The notes: generated by a model from the sequence alone, not told the origin. 64,000 bases of DNA from CAVWDI01 sp963753725 (GCA_963753725.1 CAVWDI010000033.1:46132-110131), one strand, 5' to 3'; shown: positions 26,755-37,108, counted from the stretch's first letter. Numbers and translations are program-made.

Positions 26755-27654
26755 TCACGCATTCGCTTTTACTTTATAAATGCCAACGGGCTGGTATTGG
26801 GGATCCCATTTTCCCCAAGGCATACCGTTGTCTCCGGACTTAAAATAAAAGCCTGCCAAATTTTCTTGTAATTCTGCACAATTTCTCAACTGGTCCAGCA
26901 AAGCATTGTACTGGTCGAAATTGCTTGGGACCTCTCCGGTAAAACCGAAAATGTCTTCGAGGGACTCCTGGCTGTAACACCACCCATTCGAAGGTTCATG
27001 GTGCCAATCCTGGTCACGGCTGGCGCCCAAAGTCGCTACAAGTGGAGCGCCCGGTTTAAGCACACGCATGATTTCCTGGACCACACTTACTAATCCATCC
27101 GGAGTATTATGTTCCAGAGCGGACACCGATACAACCGCATCCAGAAAATCATCATCAATTTCAGCCAGGTCTGTTAAATCTTGATTGTATACAATCACAA
27201 TCCCATTATTCCTGCGGGTGGATGTATTGGATATGAATTGGTTAGCTGAATATTGGATTAACTCGAACAGGGTACGCCCGCTTCTGGCGACGTCCTTCAG
27301 TGCAGAATTTGAGGACGTACCTTGCTTTGTGCTGGACTTTAAAACCTGGGTAGGTGGGTTCAAGTCCTGTGGGTGTTTCCCTTCGACGTTAAACCGGTTT
27401 CGAAATCGCAGGGGGAGATTGGCGCGGCTGAGGCGGTCGACACTCAGCACGCGGGCGCCCTTGCTTGCGAGATACCACTGCATAAGACCGGTGCCCGCCC
27501 CGGCGTCCATAATAAAATTACCTTCGATGGTCTCCAGATGTGTCAGAATCCAGGTGATATCCAGCAGGTAATGCCAGCCGAATTCTATTTTTAACGAGCG
27601 GGCGAATTCTTTTAACGCCTCAACCAGCTCGCGCTGCTGGTTGAGAATTCCCAC
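26755..27654 (-). CDS. Class I SAM-dependent methyltransferase
   Basis: 299 residues as given from the GTG at 27654; the frame is open for another 19-20 codons upstream without an ATG, so the true start may be a CTG or ATA before it. MDAGAGTGLMQWYLASKGA (about 48-66) is the SAM-binding motif I, LSVDRLSR motif post-I with an acidic residue, and DDDFLDAVVSVSALEHNTPDG the Methyltransf_11-type motif IV region. An insertion of about 60 residues sits between motifs post-I and IV. Placed between the capsule-type glycosyltransferase and the carrier-protein gene; it may O- or N-methylate a sugar or amino acid substituent. Confidence 0.8.
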   Translation of the reverse strand: MGILNQQRELVEALKEFARSLKIEFGWHYLLDITWILTHLETIEGNFIMDAGAGTGLMQWYLASKGARVLSVDRLSRANLPLRFRNRFNVEGKHPQDLNPPTQVLKSSTKQGTSSNSALKDVARSGRTLFELIQYSANQFISNTSTRRNNGIVIVYNQDLTDLAEIDDDFLDAVVSVSALEHNTPDGLVSVVQEIMRVLKPGAPLVATLGASRDQDWHHEPSNGWCYSQESLEDIFGFTGEVPSNFDQYNALLDQLRNCAELQENLAGFYFKSGDNGMPWGKWDPQYQPVGIYKVKANA

Positions 27655-27758
27655 CGGTATAATTTCGATTTGTTGATCTATTTGTAAGACCCTTTGATTA
27701 TCGTTCAGTGTTATCCCTCTATGCCTTTATCTTCAATCTTGTAACGGGTAATAGTTGT

Positions 27759-29433
27759 TCAACCAACCTCTGGAAAAAAGAATTCGTCTTCTCTACCTTC
27801 TTGGTTGCGATTTGAAGAATCCCTGGCGATACCCTCATACAAAATATGCATGGTATTCGAGTTGTCTGGAGAAAGGGATTCCCACTTGAAGGATTTCATC
27901 TGCACAAAACCCATGCGCTGTCCAGCTTGCAGGTATTCATCAAACGGCAGCGAAGCGCGATAGAGTTGGTAGTATATAAAGTGACGGGCATTGCGTTGAT
28001 ATTCCGGTGGTACCTGGATTTTTTCTGCCTCCAGAAACTGTTCAGTCATGTTTCGAAACTTTTTCTGTGATTCAGGTAAAAAGACAGTCGGATATTGCGT
28101 GTACCTTGCTACCCCGCCGCACAGGACAGCCGCCCCCATCAATGAGGCTTCCAATCCAATCGAAGAATTGTAGACGATCACAAATTTTGCGCGCTGGATC
28201 AACTCATACGAACTGATGTAATCCCCTAAATCGATGAATATCACATTGTCCAGTTCCTGTACCTGGTTGCGGTTGATCCAATCAAACACGCTCTCGCGGC
28301 TCTGCTTGGCGGTACCGGGACGCATTTCGTCCGGATGAGCGCGGATGAAAAACAGGGTCTCAGGGTGATCGCGTATCAAATCGAGCAATACATCCAGCCA
28401 GACGAACATGTGGGGGAAAATGCGGTTGGCATGAACCTGGCTGGTATCGTATACCACGTTTGTAAAAATGGGTACGATCTGTTGAAATCGCCCCATTTTC
28501 CCCAGGATTGTTTCATCCAAAGCATGCATCTCTGGCCAGAAACGGATTCCCGCCATTGTAAAATCTCCCTGAAAGCGGTTTTCAAGGTAGGAGTCTAAGC
28601 GGGCGTTCTGTTCAGCGTTTAATTCGAAATCTTCTGGGATATGAATGGGGTAGGCCGTCGCTTCACCTTCGGTAAAGAAGGCTGAATTCGGCTGGAACCC
28701 AACCTCGTGGGATATAACCCGAACACCGAGCTGCCTGGCGGCCCACCGTGCTGCTGCTTCAGGGTACAAGATGCCATTAAAGAGCACTACTGCCGCAGGC
28801 TGGTTTACTTCCAGAAATGAATTAAACGATTGCGGCGGTACTGTAGGCTGACAGCATATAGGCCCGCATCAGATAGCGTGTATCCTCGTCGTCCGGCAGA
28901 TTATGCTGGCGCAGCGCCCAGCGGATTGAAGGAAGCGCCAATTCGCCTAACGGGATTATTGGTTTTGTGCCCTCATGGTTCTGCCCTGAGGCTAAACTTG
29001 GGAACTCATATTGGAATCCGCTCAGTTCTTCAATGGATAGATTTTTTAGTCCGGCAGCCAGCCTTTCGTTACCCTGGTATTTGAACCATTGGACCTGCGA
29101 TCCGGCAAACAGGCGTTTCGATTGGACGGTACAGTCCTGGCATGGAGGCGGTGAATGGTAATCATCCCGGTTGGTTCCAAGCACGCAGTGGCTCATCCCA
29201 GAATCGCAGGCGTAATTTATAACTGGGACTCCCGCCAGGCGGAAACTCCAGCCGGTTAGCAGAGAAAATGCGGAATTTAAACTCAAACCGTGAATACGAG
29301 ATGAAACATTAAAAAAAACGATTGGCTGGCCAGTATCTGTGCGCCGCTCCTGTTTTTCTATCTGAGAGGCAAGATGGGAGATGCGGCGCCGGGTACTCCA
29401 TTCCCCAACTTTCGTTTTAATGCTATTGCTCAT
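27759..29433 (-). CDS. Capsule polysaccharide biosynthesis-like GT-B protein, one frameshift
   Basis: About 555 residues after joining 29433-28835 (MSNSIKTKVGEW...) with 28835-27759. The N-terminal part has VVFFNVSSRIHGLSLN-like and CDSGMSHCVLGTNRDD segments, the second NGILYPEAAARWAARQLG, RAHPDEMRPGTAKQSRESV, and FVIVYNSSIGLEASLMGAAV, which is the UDP/CMP-sugar-binding C-terminal GT-B pattern of capsule biosynthesis proteins. The break is near 28835 at CAATCGTTTAATTC. It shares the C-terminal plan with the proteins at 45736-47460 and 37098-38537. It overlaps the NeuB fusion stop by 4 bases. Likely transfers a nonulosonic acid or other charged sugar; donor not shown. Confidence 0.72.
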
Positions 29434-31356
29434 GCTTTGACAGCGGAACTCGATTCAGGTAACGCTCTAAAATAGGCTTGAGAGAGGCGCTGAATAGCGA
29501 TTAAGAAACCCTCGCCGCCGCGCTGGTGGCCGCGCCATATTTCTGGGATCATCGTGCCGTGATAGTCGCCGAGCACTTTAAAGAACTTATCCCAATCGAT
29601 AGTCCCTTCACCGATTTGTAATCCTTCCCCATCCAGCCCAGCGCCATCTGATAGGTGCAGGTGTTGGATATAAGGTAACAGTACTTCGAGCTGTTCGTAA
29701 AAATCAACATGAGCCCAATTACAATACAATTTGTGATGGGAGGTGTCATAACACATATTCAGACCCATGGAAGTAATAAAGTCACGAATTTCGTATGCGT
29801 CCATGAAAGCATTGGTCAGCCATTGACCGCCAAAATACCAGGGATGCGGCGGTAGGTTTTCTAAGAGCAGTTCGACACCCTCGAAATCGAGTTCTTCAAC
29901 CGAACGCCGCAGGTTGTCGTACAGCGTATCATGGTCGGAAATCGGATGGTCCAGACTCATCGCTCCAGGGTGGACGATTACTTTTGGTTTTCCCACGAAA
30001 TGTACTGAAATTTCACGCGTCAGGTCAATAGCTTTTTGCATGAGCGCTAAGGATCCCAGGCGGTGACCTTCGTCCAGCGAACACAGGTCTACCAGGCTGC
30101 GTTCCCAGAATTCAGGCGCATGCACAACCAGCTTGAGCGGTTGTTCATCCTGCTCCCTGAAATTTCTTCCCGGATAACTTTCGTCCAAATCCTGATCGGT
30201 GAAGTGAAACTCCAGCATGCGCGGTTGGTATACAAGCAGTTCATCAAAATCTCTAAAGCGGACCGTGAACCCGTATTCCATCGGCAGAATCTTTTCCATG
30301 TCGAGGGTAATCTTGATTCCCAGGTCGCGATCCAGGAAAGGTTCATCTTGTTCAATCATCCGCTCTGCCACACGTCCAACCAATTCAGCATATCTTTGCG
30401 GCGAGAGTCCAAGCGCTGGTCCTTTTACAGCGATCAATTCGGACAGCGATGGTTTCGCCTGGTTGAATTTGGCGGGCTGCAACCAGGCTTTTTCCGAGCA
30501 CTTCCCGGTTGAGGATTTCCCCGCGCGAGATAAATTTCTCCTGGCCCAATCCAAGGGCCATCTCAACCTGGCGTATGTCGCGCACCAATTTTCTGAATCC
30601 GTGGGGCTCGAGACTGGCAGCGTGATCAGGTCCGTCCATCGTGCGGTCGAGGGTCAGGTGTCTTTCGATGATGCACCCATTCATGGCGGCCGCGACCGTT
30701 GAAACGGCAATGCCGCGTTCGTGACCGGAATATCCAACCGGGACATCAAATTTTCGCAGTTGGTCCATGAAACGTAGATTTATGTCCTCAAAGGCTGCCG
30801 GATAAGTGCTGTTGCAGTGCAATAATGCAAATTCGGCTTTTTTGGATTTTAGAAATTCGACTGTAAACTCCACTTCGTCCATTCGTGACATACCGGTTGA
30901 TAAGATTAACGGTTTTCCTTTTTGAATGAGGTGATCCAGCAGCGGGATGTTGGTCAGGTCCGCTGAGGCGACTTTGAAAGCCGGTACGCCTAGCGATTCT
31001 GTGTAATCGGCGCTGGCGGCATCGAATGCTGAGCAAAGAAAAGTTATCTCTTTTTCCTGGCAGTACTCCACAATCCGATCGTAGGCTTCGTTGGAGAGTT
31101 CGATGCGCTGTAAAATCGGTAATAAGTAGCGCAGCGTTTTCTCACCGACGTTAGCGTTCTCTAAATACTTTTTCGCATATAAACTTTCTAAACTGCGCTT
31201 CTGAAACTTGACAGCATCCGCGCCTGCTTCCGCCGCTACATCGATCATTTGCAGCGCCAATTCAAGTAATCCGTTATGGTTGACCCCTATCTCAGCGATG
31301 ATGTAAGTCGGGTGACCATCGCCTACCAGTCGATCGCCGATTTTTATCTCGGGCAT
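29430..31356 (-). CDS. neuB: NeuB-like synthase fused to a sugar isomerase/epimerase-type TIM barrel, one frameshift
   Basis: About 640 residues. Residues 1-270 are a sialic acid synthase TIM barrel (YIIAEIGVNHNG, DAVKFQKR, LSTGMSRMDEVEF, LHCNSTYPA, YSGHERGI, ERHLTLDRTMDGPDHAAS), which condenses PEP with a hexosamine or hexose derivative. The SAF domain follows (GKSLVAARQIQPGETI) and continues in another frame with SELIAVKGPALGLSPQ; a one-base indel near 30440 restores it. The remaining 290 residues are an AP-endonuclease-2/xylose isomerase-like barrel with metal-ligand patterns LLLENLP, CYDTSHH, HLHLSDGAG and IPEIWRG. The second barrel may epimerise or isomerise the sugar before condensation. 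It is the partner of the NeuA at 31487. Confidence 0.8.
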
Positions 31357-31380
31357 TAAAGTACCTCCGTGGATTTTAGT

Positions 31381-31546
31381 AAAATCAGGTTGAAAAAATT
31401 ATTTGGGTATATCCTGAAACTCAGTGGGGTTTATCCCCAAAACATCGATTGTGATTTTAAATTTGATTAAAACCAGGTTGAATAAATTAGTTGTGTGTGT
31501 CCTGAATCTCAGAGGGGTAAAACCCTAAATCATCGAACGTAATTTC
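31381..31546. repeat. Two diverged 78-bp direct repeats at the neuA 3' end
   Basis: Copies at 31381-31458 and 31469-31546 are similar over their whole length, roughly three bases in four, with matching blocks such as CAGGTTGA, TCCTGAA, CTCAG and ACATCGA/TCATCGA. The second copy contains the last codons of neuA; the first lies in the gap. Divergence shows the duplication is old or came from a related strain. Confidence 0.8.
31399..31458 (-). pseudogene. Relic of a second NeuA 3' end
   Basis: Between neuA (31487) and the NeuB fusion (31356) the minus strand reads K-I-T-I-D-V-L-G-I-N-P-T-E-F-Q-D-I-P-K-stop, lining up residue for residue with the last 19 residues of the intact NeuA (E-I-T-F-D-D-L-G-F-Y-P-S-E-I-Q-D-T-H-N-stop). 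Both stops are followed by similar non-coding sequence. It has no start and cannot be expressed alone. A remnant of an earlier neuA allele left by recombination is the simplest reading. Confidence 0.8.
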
Positions 31547-32299
31547 CCCGTTTTCGATTAAGCGTTCTGCCCGGCGCCAATCATCGGCCGAGTCGATATC
31601 AATCCAATGGCTGGGATCGATGATCAAGGGCAGGATTCGGTCGCCGCTCATGGAATTCTTTTCAAACACTGTGGATGTCCATGCCGCGTCCACGTAGCCA
31701 GTCTGCCAATAAACTTCAGGAAGCGCCTGTCTTGGCATGTTGAATGCTTCGGAGAACTCGCTCCCTATCAATGGCTCCATCAGACCATCGGATTGGATGC
31801 GCCACATTTTATATGGATTTTGGAAAGGGATGCAGATTGTACGGATAGAATCTGCATCTGGTCGTCCTAATAGGTGCCTCACCGCATCATCGATGTGATG
31901 TACGCGCCGGAATGGCGAGGTGGGGCGTAATTGAACGAAGATATCTGGCCTGTAGCCTTCATTCTCGTGCAGCCATTCCAGAGCATGCTTGAACACCGGA
32001 AAATCCGGTGTGGCGTCCTGGGAATGTTCGGCTGGACGTATGAAGGGCACCTCGGCGCCGAACCTGCGGGAAATGGAAGCGATCTCGCTGTCATCGGTGG
32101 ATACGATCGTGCGGGTTACCGTTTTTGACCCCAGGGCAGCCGCGATACTATAAGCGATAAGCGGGTACCCGGCAAAAGGCAGGATATTCTTGCGCGGGAT
32201 GCTTTTTGAGCCGCCGCGCGCCGGAATGATTGCTAGGATTTCTGATTTCCCTGGTTTGTTACCCCCGATTTCTCTCTCGCTTGTTACCACGCAGTCCAC
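31487..32299 (-). CDS. neuA: CMP-nonulosonic acid synthetase (acylneuraminate cytidylyltransferase)
   Basis: 270 residues, with an N-terminal extension of about 18 residues before the core. LAIIPARGGSKSIPRKN (about 21-37) is the CTP-binding signature; LRPTSPFRRVHHIDDAV is the sugar-binding block and HWIDIDSADDWRRAE the C-terminal metal-binding Asp region. It activates the acid made by the NeuB fusion that follows. It overlaps the SDR gene by 16 bases. A duplicated 3' end lies just downstream (31381-31458). Which nonulosonic acid it accepts cannot be told. Confidence 0.92.
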   Translation of the reverse strand: MDCVVTSEREIGGNKPGKSEILAIIPARGGSKSIPRKNILPFAGYPLIAYSIAAALGSKTVTRTIVSTDDSEIASISRRFGAEVPFIRPAEHSQDATPDFPVFKHALEWLHENEGYRPDIFVQLRPTSPFRRVHHIDDAVRHLLGRPDADSIRTICIPFQNPYKMWRIQSDGLMEPLIGSEFSEAFNMPRQALPEVYWQTGYVDAAWTSTVFEKNSMSGDRILPLIIDPSHWIDIDSADDWRRAERLIENGEITFDDLGFYPSEIQDTHN

Positions 32300-33151
32300 C
32301 CGCCATCGACTACCAGGTTCGCTCCGGTCATATAAGACGAAGCCTCCGATGCCAGGAACAGCAGCGCGCCGTTCATTTCGTCTTTTTCCGCCATACGGCC
32401 GAGAATGGCGCGTGCCGAGTATGCCTGCACAAAATGCTGGTCGTGGTCGTTAAATACGCCGCCTGGAGTGAGCGCATTCACGCGGATGTTCTTACCGGCA
32501 TAGTAGGCTGCCAGATAGCGGGTGAATCCCAGTATGCCTGCCTTGGTGACCGGGTAATAAGCCGGTTTATACTGCGGTGGATTTTGGGGGTGCTCGTATA
32601 TGCGCTGGTCAGGAGCGCTTATTCCATAAATCGAAGAGATATTGATAATAACGCCGCTGCCCTGAGCAAGCATAGGGTTGACCGCCGACTGGCAGCATAG
32701 ATACACACCTGTCAGGTTGGTTTCAAGTGCAGCCTTCCAGGCTTCAAGCGGGAATGATTCGAATGAAGATAGGATAAACTCACTTGAGGGTTCGTCGCCC
32801 GCCGTTGAATTGTGTTGGGGGTCAAATTTTGGGTCCAGCGCGGCGCTGTTCACCAAAATGTCCAGCGTCCCAAAAGTTTCAAGCGTTGATGAGACCATTT
32901 GCTGGACGGATTCTGGATCAGCGCTGTTTAATTGTACAGCAGCAGCCGATAAACCTGACTTTTTTAATTCTTCACTCAATGCGCGGGCGGCATCGAAATC
33001 GATGTCTGCAATTAACATACTGCGCGCCCGCTTCTGCCAGCGTGCGGCAGAATTCGGCGCCCAGCAGTCCTGCCCCGCCCGTGACGACGGCAGTCCGTCC
33101 AGCCAGGTTGAATTTATTTAATATGTGAGAATTACCTTTCGAATTGGTCAT
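32284..33151 (-). CDS. SDR family oxidoreductase, N-terminal frameshift
   Basis: About 288 residues. The first 40 residues, read from the ATG at 33151, give NLAGRTAVVTGGAGLLGAEFC, a complete NAD(P)-binding loop; the rest continues in another frame from about 33025 with MLIADIDFDAARALSEELKK. One base in a GCG/CGC run near 33028 explains the shift. Later motifs are intact: LVNSAALDP, INISSIYG, YKPAYYPVTKAGILGF (Tyr and Lys) and ASSYMTGANLVVDGG. SDRs of this kind accompany NeuA/NeuB genes in many glycan loci, perhaps oxidising or reducing the hexose precursor. Role inferred. Confidence 0.76.
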
Positions 33152-33183
33152 TCCGTCCTAATTAACTTACTCAACGAATAGAA

Positions 33184-34983
33184 TTATTGCTTCTCGGGTT
33201 CTGGTTGAGGCTTTTCTTCTGGTTCAGCTTTAGATTTTTCCGCTCCGTTGGAACCGCCATCAGGCACTAAGAAACCGGATTCTTCGAGGTATGCAATGAT
33301 TTTTCTGGCGTTGGTAAGCGGATCGATATTAACTGTTTTTAGCCAGATTTCTGGATTTTCTGGTTCCTCATAAGGATCATCGACACCAGTAAAGCCGGTG
33401 ATCTGACCTCGCCGGGCACGCGCGTACAGACCTTTTACATCCCGCTCTTCACATACTTCGATAGGTGTGTCAACGTAAACTTCAATAAAGTGATCATCCC
33501 CAACCATTTTGCGAGCCTCATTCCGTGTGGCCCGGTAAGGACTGATCGCAGCGCAAATTGCGGTGCCGCCGTGGCGGGCGATCTCTCCGGCAACAAAACC
33601 AATTCGCAATATGTTCGTATCGCGGTCTTCCGCCGAGAAACCGAGACCTTTCGAGAGGTGGGTGCGGACCACATCCCCATCCAGCAGTGTAACCTGGCGT
33701 CCGCCTTCCAGCAGTAATGAGGTAAGGATTTCAGCCGTTGTTGATTTCCCGGAGCCGCTGAGACCGGTGAACCAGATGCAGCAGCCCTGCTTGCCGCGTG
33801 GGGGATACATCTCCTGCAGAATTTCCGCTGTTTCAGGGCGTGTAAACCATTCCGGGAGCAGTTTCCCCTGTGTAAGGTAATCCTCACGCACCTGTGTACC
33901 TGAGATTGAGAAAGTACGCGCGTCCTCCGGTATGTTTGTCCTCTCTTCGTAACGGTCTTCGTCTGCGAGATAAAGAAGTTCCTTAAATTTTACGAGTTGT
34001 ACTCCAATTTCATCGAAGTATTGGTTCAGCATAGCTTGCGCTTCGTAGGGTCCGTAAAAAGGTTTACCCTGGCTGTCTTTGCCTGGACCAGCATGGTCCC
34101 GGCCAACAATAAAGTGAGTGGCGCCGTAGTTGCGCCTTATGATGGCATGCCACAGGGCTTCACGCGGTCCAGCCATGCGCATAGCAAGGGGCAGCAAACT
34201 GAGCAAAGTCCGGTCTTTGTCATAGTAATTCTCTGCAAGTGTCCTGTAAACTCGCACACGTGTGTAATGATCTACATCTCCAGGTTTGGTCATGCCAACC
34301 ACAGGATGGATCAACAAACTTCCGTCCACTTCTTCGGCGGCGCGTTTGGTGAGTTCTTCGTGGATGCGGTGCATTGGATTACGGGTTTGAAAGGCGACGA
34401 CCTCGCTGTTACCCATTTCCTCGAGGCGTTCGCGTACTTCCAGGGGATCCAAACGCAAACTGAGAAAATCGTGATAGATGGGTAAATTGAGGATTTTTAT
34501 CTCGCCGGTGACATATACCTTTCCCCAGCGCACCATCTCGGAAATCAAAGGGTGTATAGGATCGGTGGTTCCCAGCGCCAGCCGCGCTTCTCTCAATGAA
34601 TCCCAGTGATAAACATCTTCGATGCGCATAACAGCTATGGTGTTGTTGCGAGAATCACTCAGGGTGACCTGTTCACTCCAGGCTGGCATAGCATCTTCGT
34701 CCACCGGTAAGGTGATTGGGATTGGGAACAACACGCCGTTCTTCAAGCGCATTTCAGTCAGTACTCTTTCATAATCCTCTTTTCCCATAAATCTATCCAG
34801 CGGGGAAAAAGCTCCCGTAGCTAAAAGCTCAAGATCGCACAGCGATCGTTCGGATATACGGATGGAGGGTAAGCGGTTGGAACGATCGAGTAGTTCCTGT
34901 CGTTCATCCTCGCTGACCATTAAATTTACTAATTCTCCCCCGTATGGCTCAATCAATGTACTCGTTTTTTTAGTGTCCTTCAT
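33184..34983 (-). CDS. Bifunctional sulfate adenylyltransferase/adenylylsulfate kinase
   Basis: 599 residues. Residues 1-390 are ATP sulfurylase: QTRNPMHR (199-206) is the ATP/sulfate-binding motif and GRDHAGPG (294-301) the second histidine motif. Residues 400-570 are APS kinase, with Walker A GLSGSGKST (407-415), LLDGDVVRTHL and GLYARARRGQITGFTG. The tail of about 25 residues is Pro/Glu/Lys-rich. The enzyme makes PAPS from sulfate and two ATP. Its place among four sulfotransferase genes says it supplies sulfate donor for glycan sulfation, not cysteine synthesis; no reductase genes are nearby. Domain order Sat-CysC is the same as in many bacteria. Confidence 0.94.
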   Translation of the reverse strand: MKDTKKTSTLIEPYGGELVNLMVSEDERQELLDRSNRLPSIRISERSLCDLELLATGAFSPLDRFMGKEDYERVLTEMRLKNGVLFPIPITLPVDEDAMPAWSEQVTLSDSRNNTIAVMRIEDVYHWDSLREARLALGTTDPIHPLISEMVRWGKVYVTGEIKILNLPIYHDFLSLRLDPLEVRERLEEMGNSEVVAFQTRNPMHRIHEELTKRAAEEVDGSLLIHPVVGMTKPGDVDHYTRVRVYRTLAENYYDKDRTLLSLLPLAMRMAGPREALWHAIIRRNYGATHFIVGRDHAGPGKDSQGKPFYGPYEAQAMLNQYFDEIGVQLVKFKELLYLADEDRYEERTNIPEDARTFSISGTQVREDYLTQGKLLPEWFTRPETAEILQEMYPPRGKQGCCIWFTGLSGSGKSTTAEILTSLLLEGGRQVTLLDGDVVRTHLSKGLGFSAEDRDTNILRIGFVAGEIARHGGTAICAAISPYRATRNEARKMVGDDHFIEVYVDTPIEVCEERDVKGLYARARRGQITGFTGVDDPYEEPENPEIWLKTVNIDPLTNARKIIAYLEESGFLVPDGGSNGAEKSKAEPEEKPQPEPEKQ

Positions 34984-35078
34984 TAATCATTACTCCTAGT
35001 GAATTTCACGATTGAATATCTCAATCGCAATAGTTAGCAAGTGGAAAAATGCACAAGCCCACAATTATAGCAAAGAAT

Positions 35079-36065
35079 CTAAAGTCTTACTAAAACCCCT
35101 TTATCTCCCGAATAAATAGCGGCCAGTGTTATTTCTAAAGCACGCACCCCATCCTCGAGTGTACACTTTGGCGCGCTTTTGCCTTGTATCAAAGATAAAA
35201 AATGGCTCATCTCGGCTGTGAAAAGATGGTTGCGTTCAAAACCATCCGGAGCAGGGTACATTTCCCATTCCTTATTACTTGCCCTGTACAGCTGAACAGC
35301 GCCATCGAAATTGTCCCACAGGAGGGTGCCTTCCGTCCCAACTATTCTCATTGTGTGGCTGGTTGGCTGCTGGTTGAAGTCCAAGTGCACATTTCCTAAA
35401 ACACCATTTGCGAAGCGTAAACCGATTTCAGCCGTATCCTCGACATCCAGGTCAAGGTCTCCCAGCTTGCCAGTGAAAGCCCATACGCTTGAAATTTCTC
35501 CCAACATCCAGCGTAGATAATCAATGGGATGGCACAGCGTTAACAGCACACCTCCACCCAGGTCGGAGCGGGCGCTATAGCCTACCCGGTAATCCTCCCA
35601 TGGGTGCCAGCTCGGCAGATACTCGCCCCAATGCACATTCACAGACAACGCCCGGCCGATTGCGCCATCCTGAAGAAGCCCTGCGGCTTTCTCAAGACCG
35701 GGGTGGAAGCGGTATTGGAAGGCGGTAAAAAATTGACCTTTTCCGGTTTGAAGCGCGCGCTTCAGCAGATCTATGCTCTTCATAGAATTTGATAGGGGTT
35801 TTTCCATAAAAATATGGCAGCCGGCTTCAGCGGCTGGAATGGCGACCTCCAGGTGCAGTGCCGTTGGGTTCGATATGATGATTGCATCCGGCTTGAGGTC
35901 CAGGACGACGTCCAGGTCTGTCTCAACTGGAAAATCGTAGCTGTCAATATCAGTAAGTGTGCTCTTGTTCGAACGGTACAGGATAATATCCCGCTGATCC
36001 AATGCGAACAAGTTCTTGAGATGGCGGCGGCCGATGGAGCCCAGACCGGCGATAACAAACTTCAT
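35079..36065 (-). CDS. Gfo/Idh/MocA-family sugar oxidoreductase
   Basis: About 328 residues from the ATG at 36065; a GGGGG run 10 bases upstream supports it over the longer frame to 36128, which lies in the sulfotransferase gene. MKFVIAGLGSIGRRHLKNL is the NAD(P)-binding fold; AIIISNPTALHLEVAIPA and CHIFMEKPLSNSMKS carry the family's EKP motif; GVLLTLCHPIDYLRWMLGE holds the catalytic His region. Members oxidise or reduce nucleotide sugars or free sugars. In a nonulosonic acid locus a role in making an oxidised or epimerised sugar is likely. It follows the sulfotransferase gene with a 2-base gap. Confidence 0.85.
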   Translation of the reverse strand: MKFVIAGLGSIGRRHLKNLFALDQRDIILYRSNKSTLTDIDSYDFPVETDLDVVLDLKPDAIIISNPTALHLEVAIPAAEAGCHIFMEKPLSNSMKSIDLLKRALQTGKGQFFTAFQYRFHPGLEKAAGLLQDGAIGRALSVNVHWGEYLPSWHPWEDYRVGYSARSDLGGGVLLTLCHPIDYLRWMLGEISSVWAFTGKLGDLDLDVEDTAEIGLRFANGVLGNVHLDFNQQPTSHTMRIVGTEGTLLWDNFDGAVQLYRASNKEWEMYPAPDGFERNHLFTAEMSHFLSLIQGKSAPKCTLEDGVRALEITLAAIYSGDKGVLVRL

Positions 36066-36066
36066 T

Positions 36067-37108
36067 CTATAGATACCCCCAATTTTCCAATGTATCACCG
36101 GCGATGGCTTCGAAAACTCTGTGATCATCAGGAGTGAAGTACTGCACCCATGAGCCTCGTGAGCCCTTTTTAAGCGAAGATGCGATTTCCCCCGCTTTCT
36201 CCTGCTGCCAATCTGCGTCGGGATTTTTATTTAACTCTGCATCAATCAATTCGTCCAATTCGTTCCCCACGTTATCAGCGCCGAGGAAAATCCATGTTTG
36301 TAGGAGTTCTTGCGCAGATTTGTCAAGCAGGTCTTCGTAACGTAATGTGTAAAACTGATCGCTGAACAATGATTTACCTCGTTCGCAGGTCTCATTTACA
36401 TTGTTTACCCATCTCTCAGCCGCCCATCGTAAGCCTTTTTCTGTAAAAATCAAGTCTTCACTATTTGTGAAGGATTTCAGGATCGTTAATAAAGGATTCC
36501 CTGATACGCCAGTCCTCTTTGTTCAAATGCTGTGTGCCGTCGATAAATGTCTGGAACCTGTGAGAAACGACAGCATCGCGGCCGTCGCGCACGATGTAAA
36601 TCAATTTTCCATCCGGGTATATTTGGCGCAGTAAGCTGACAGCTTTTCCGTTCAGCAGGCTGTTGGGGCTTTTATCGCCCACGATATTCTTGCCCACTCG
36701 TCTTGCATCACGTTCCATGATGAAATCGGCAGCAGCTCTGAGGATGACCGGAGAAAGGTCTCCCCCGTGATTCCAGCGGTTGCTGCGGCGGGTTAACCAG
36801 GAAGTGATCTCGGGATCAGCCACCAGGGATTGCAGCAGCGGCGGGCGGGTAAAAAAGTGACCTTGATAATTACAATGCACATCTGGATGCAGGCGGACCA
36901 GCCTGGTTAACAATGTGGTGCCAGACCGGGCGTGCCCGTAAATAAAGAATTTTTCCATCGGAAAAAATAATTTCGCTTCGGCAACTTCTTCCTCTGTAAT
37001 CGCTGGAACGGTGTAATTTTCCATCCTGGTTTTACTGCCAGGCACAGATTGATCGCTGAATAATATACGAGCCGCACGCGCTAATCGAGATTTGTAATTA
37101 TTTCCCAT
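36067..37108 (-). CDS. Sulfotransferase, one frameshift
   Basis: About 347 residues from the ATG at 37108 (MGNNYKSRLAR). EKFFIYGHARSGTTLLTRLV is the 5' PAPS loop and LIYIVRDGRDAVVSHRFQ the 3' region. The frame ends at 36461 but the protein clearly continues in another frame as LIFTEKGLRWAAERWVNNVNE and YTLRYEDLLDKSAQEL; the join is near 36480 in CCTGAAATCCTTCAC. The C-terminal part ends in RGSWVQYFTPDDHRVFEAIA, typical of this family. It overlaps the upstream GT-B gene by 11 bases. A functional enzyme if the break is a sequencing error. Confidence 0.76.

Noticed and set aside
33997..34485. Plus-strand frame opposite ATP sulfurylase
   Set aside because: ATP sulfurylase motifs on the minus strand are complete.
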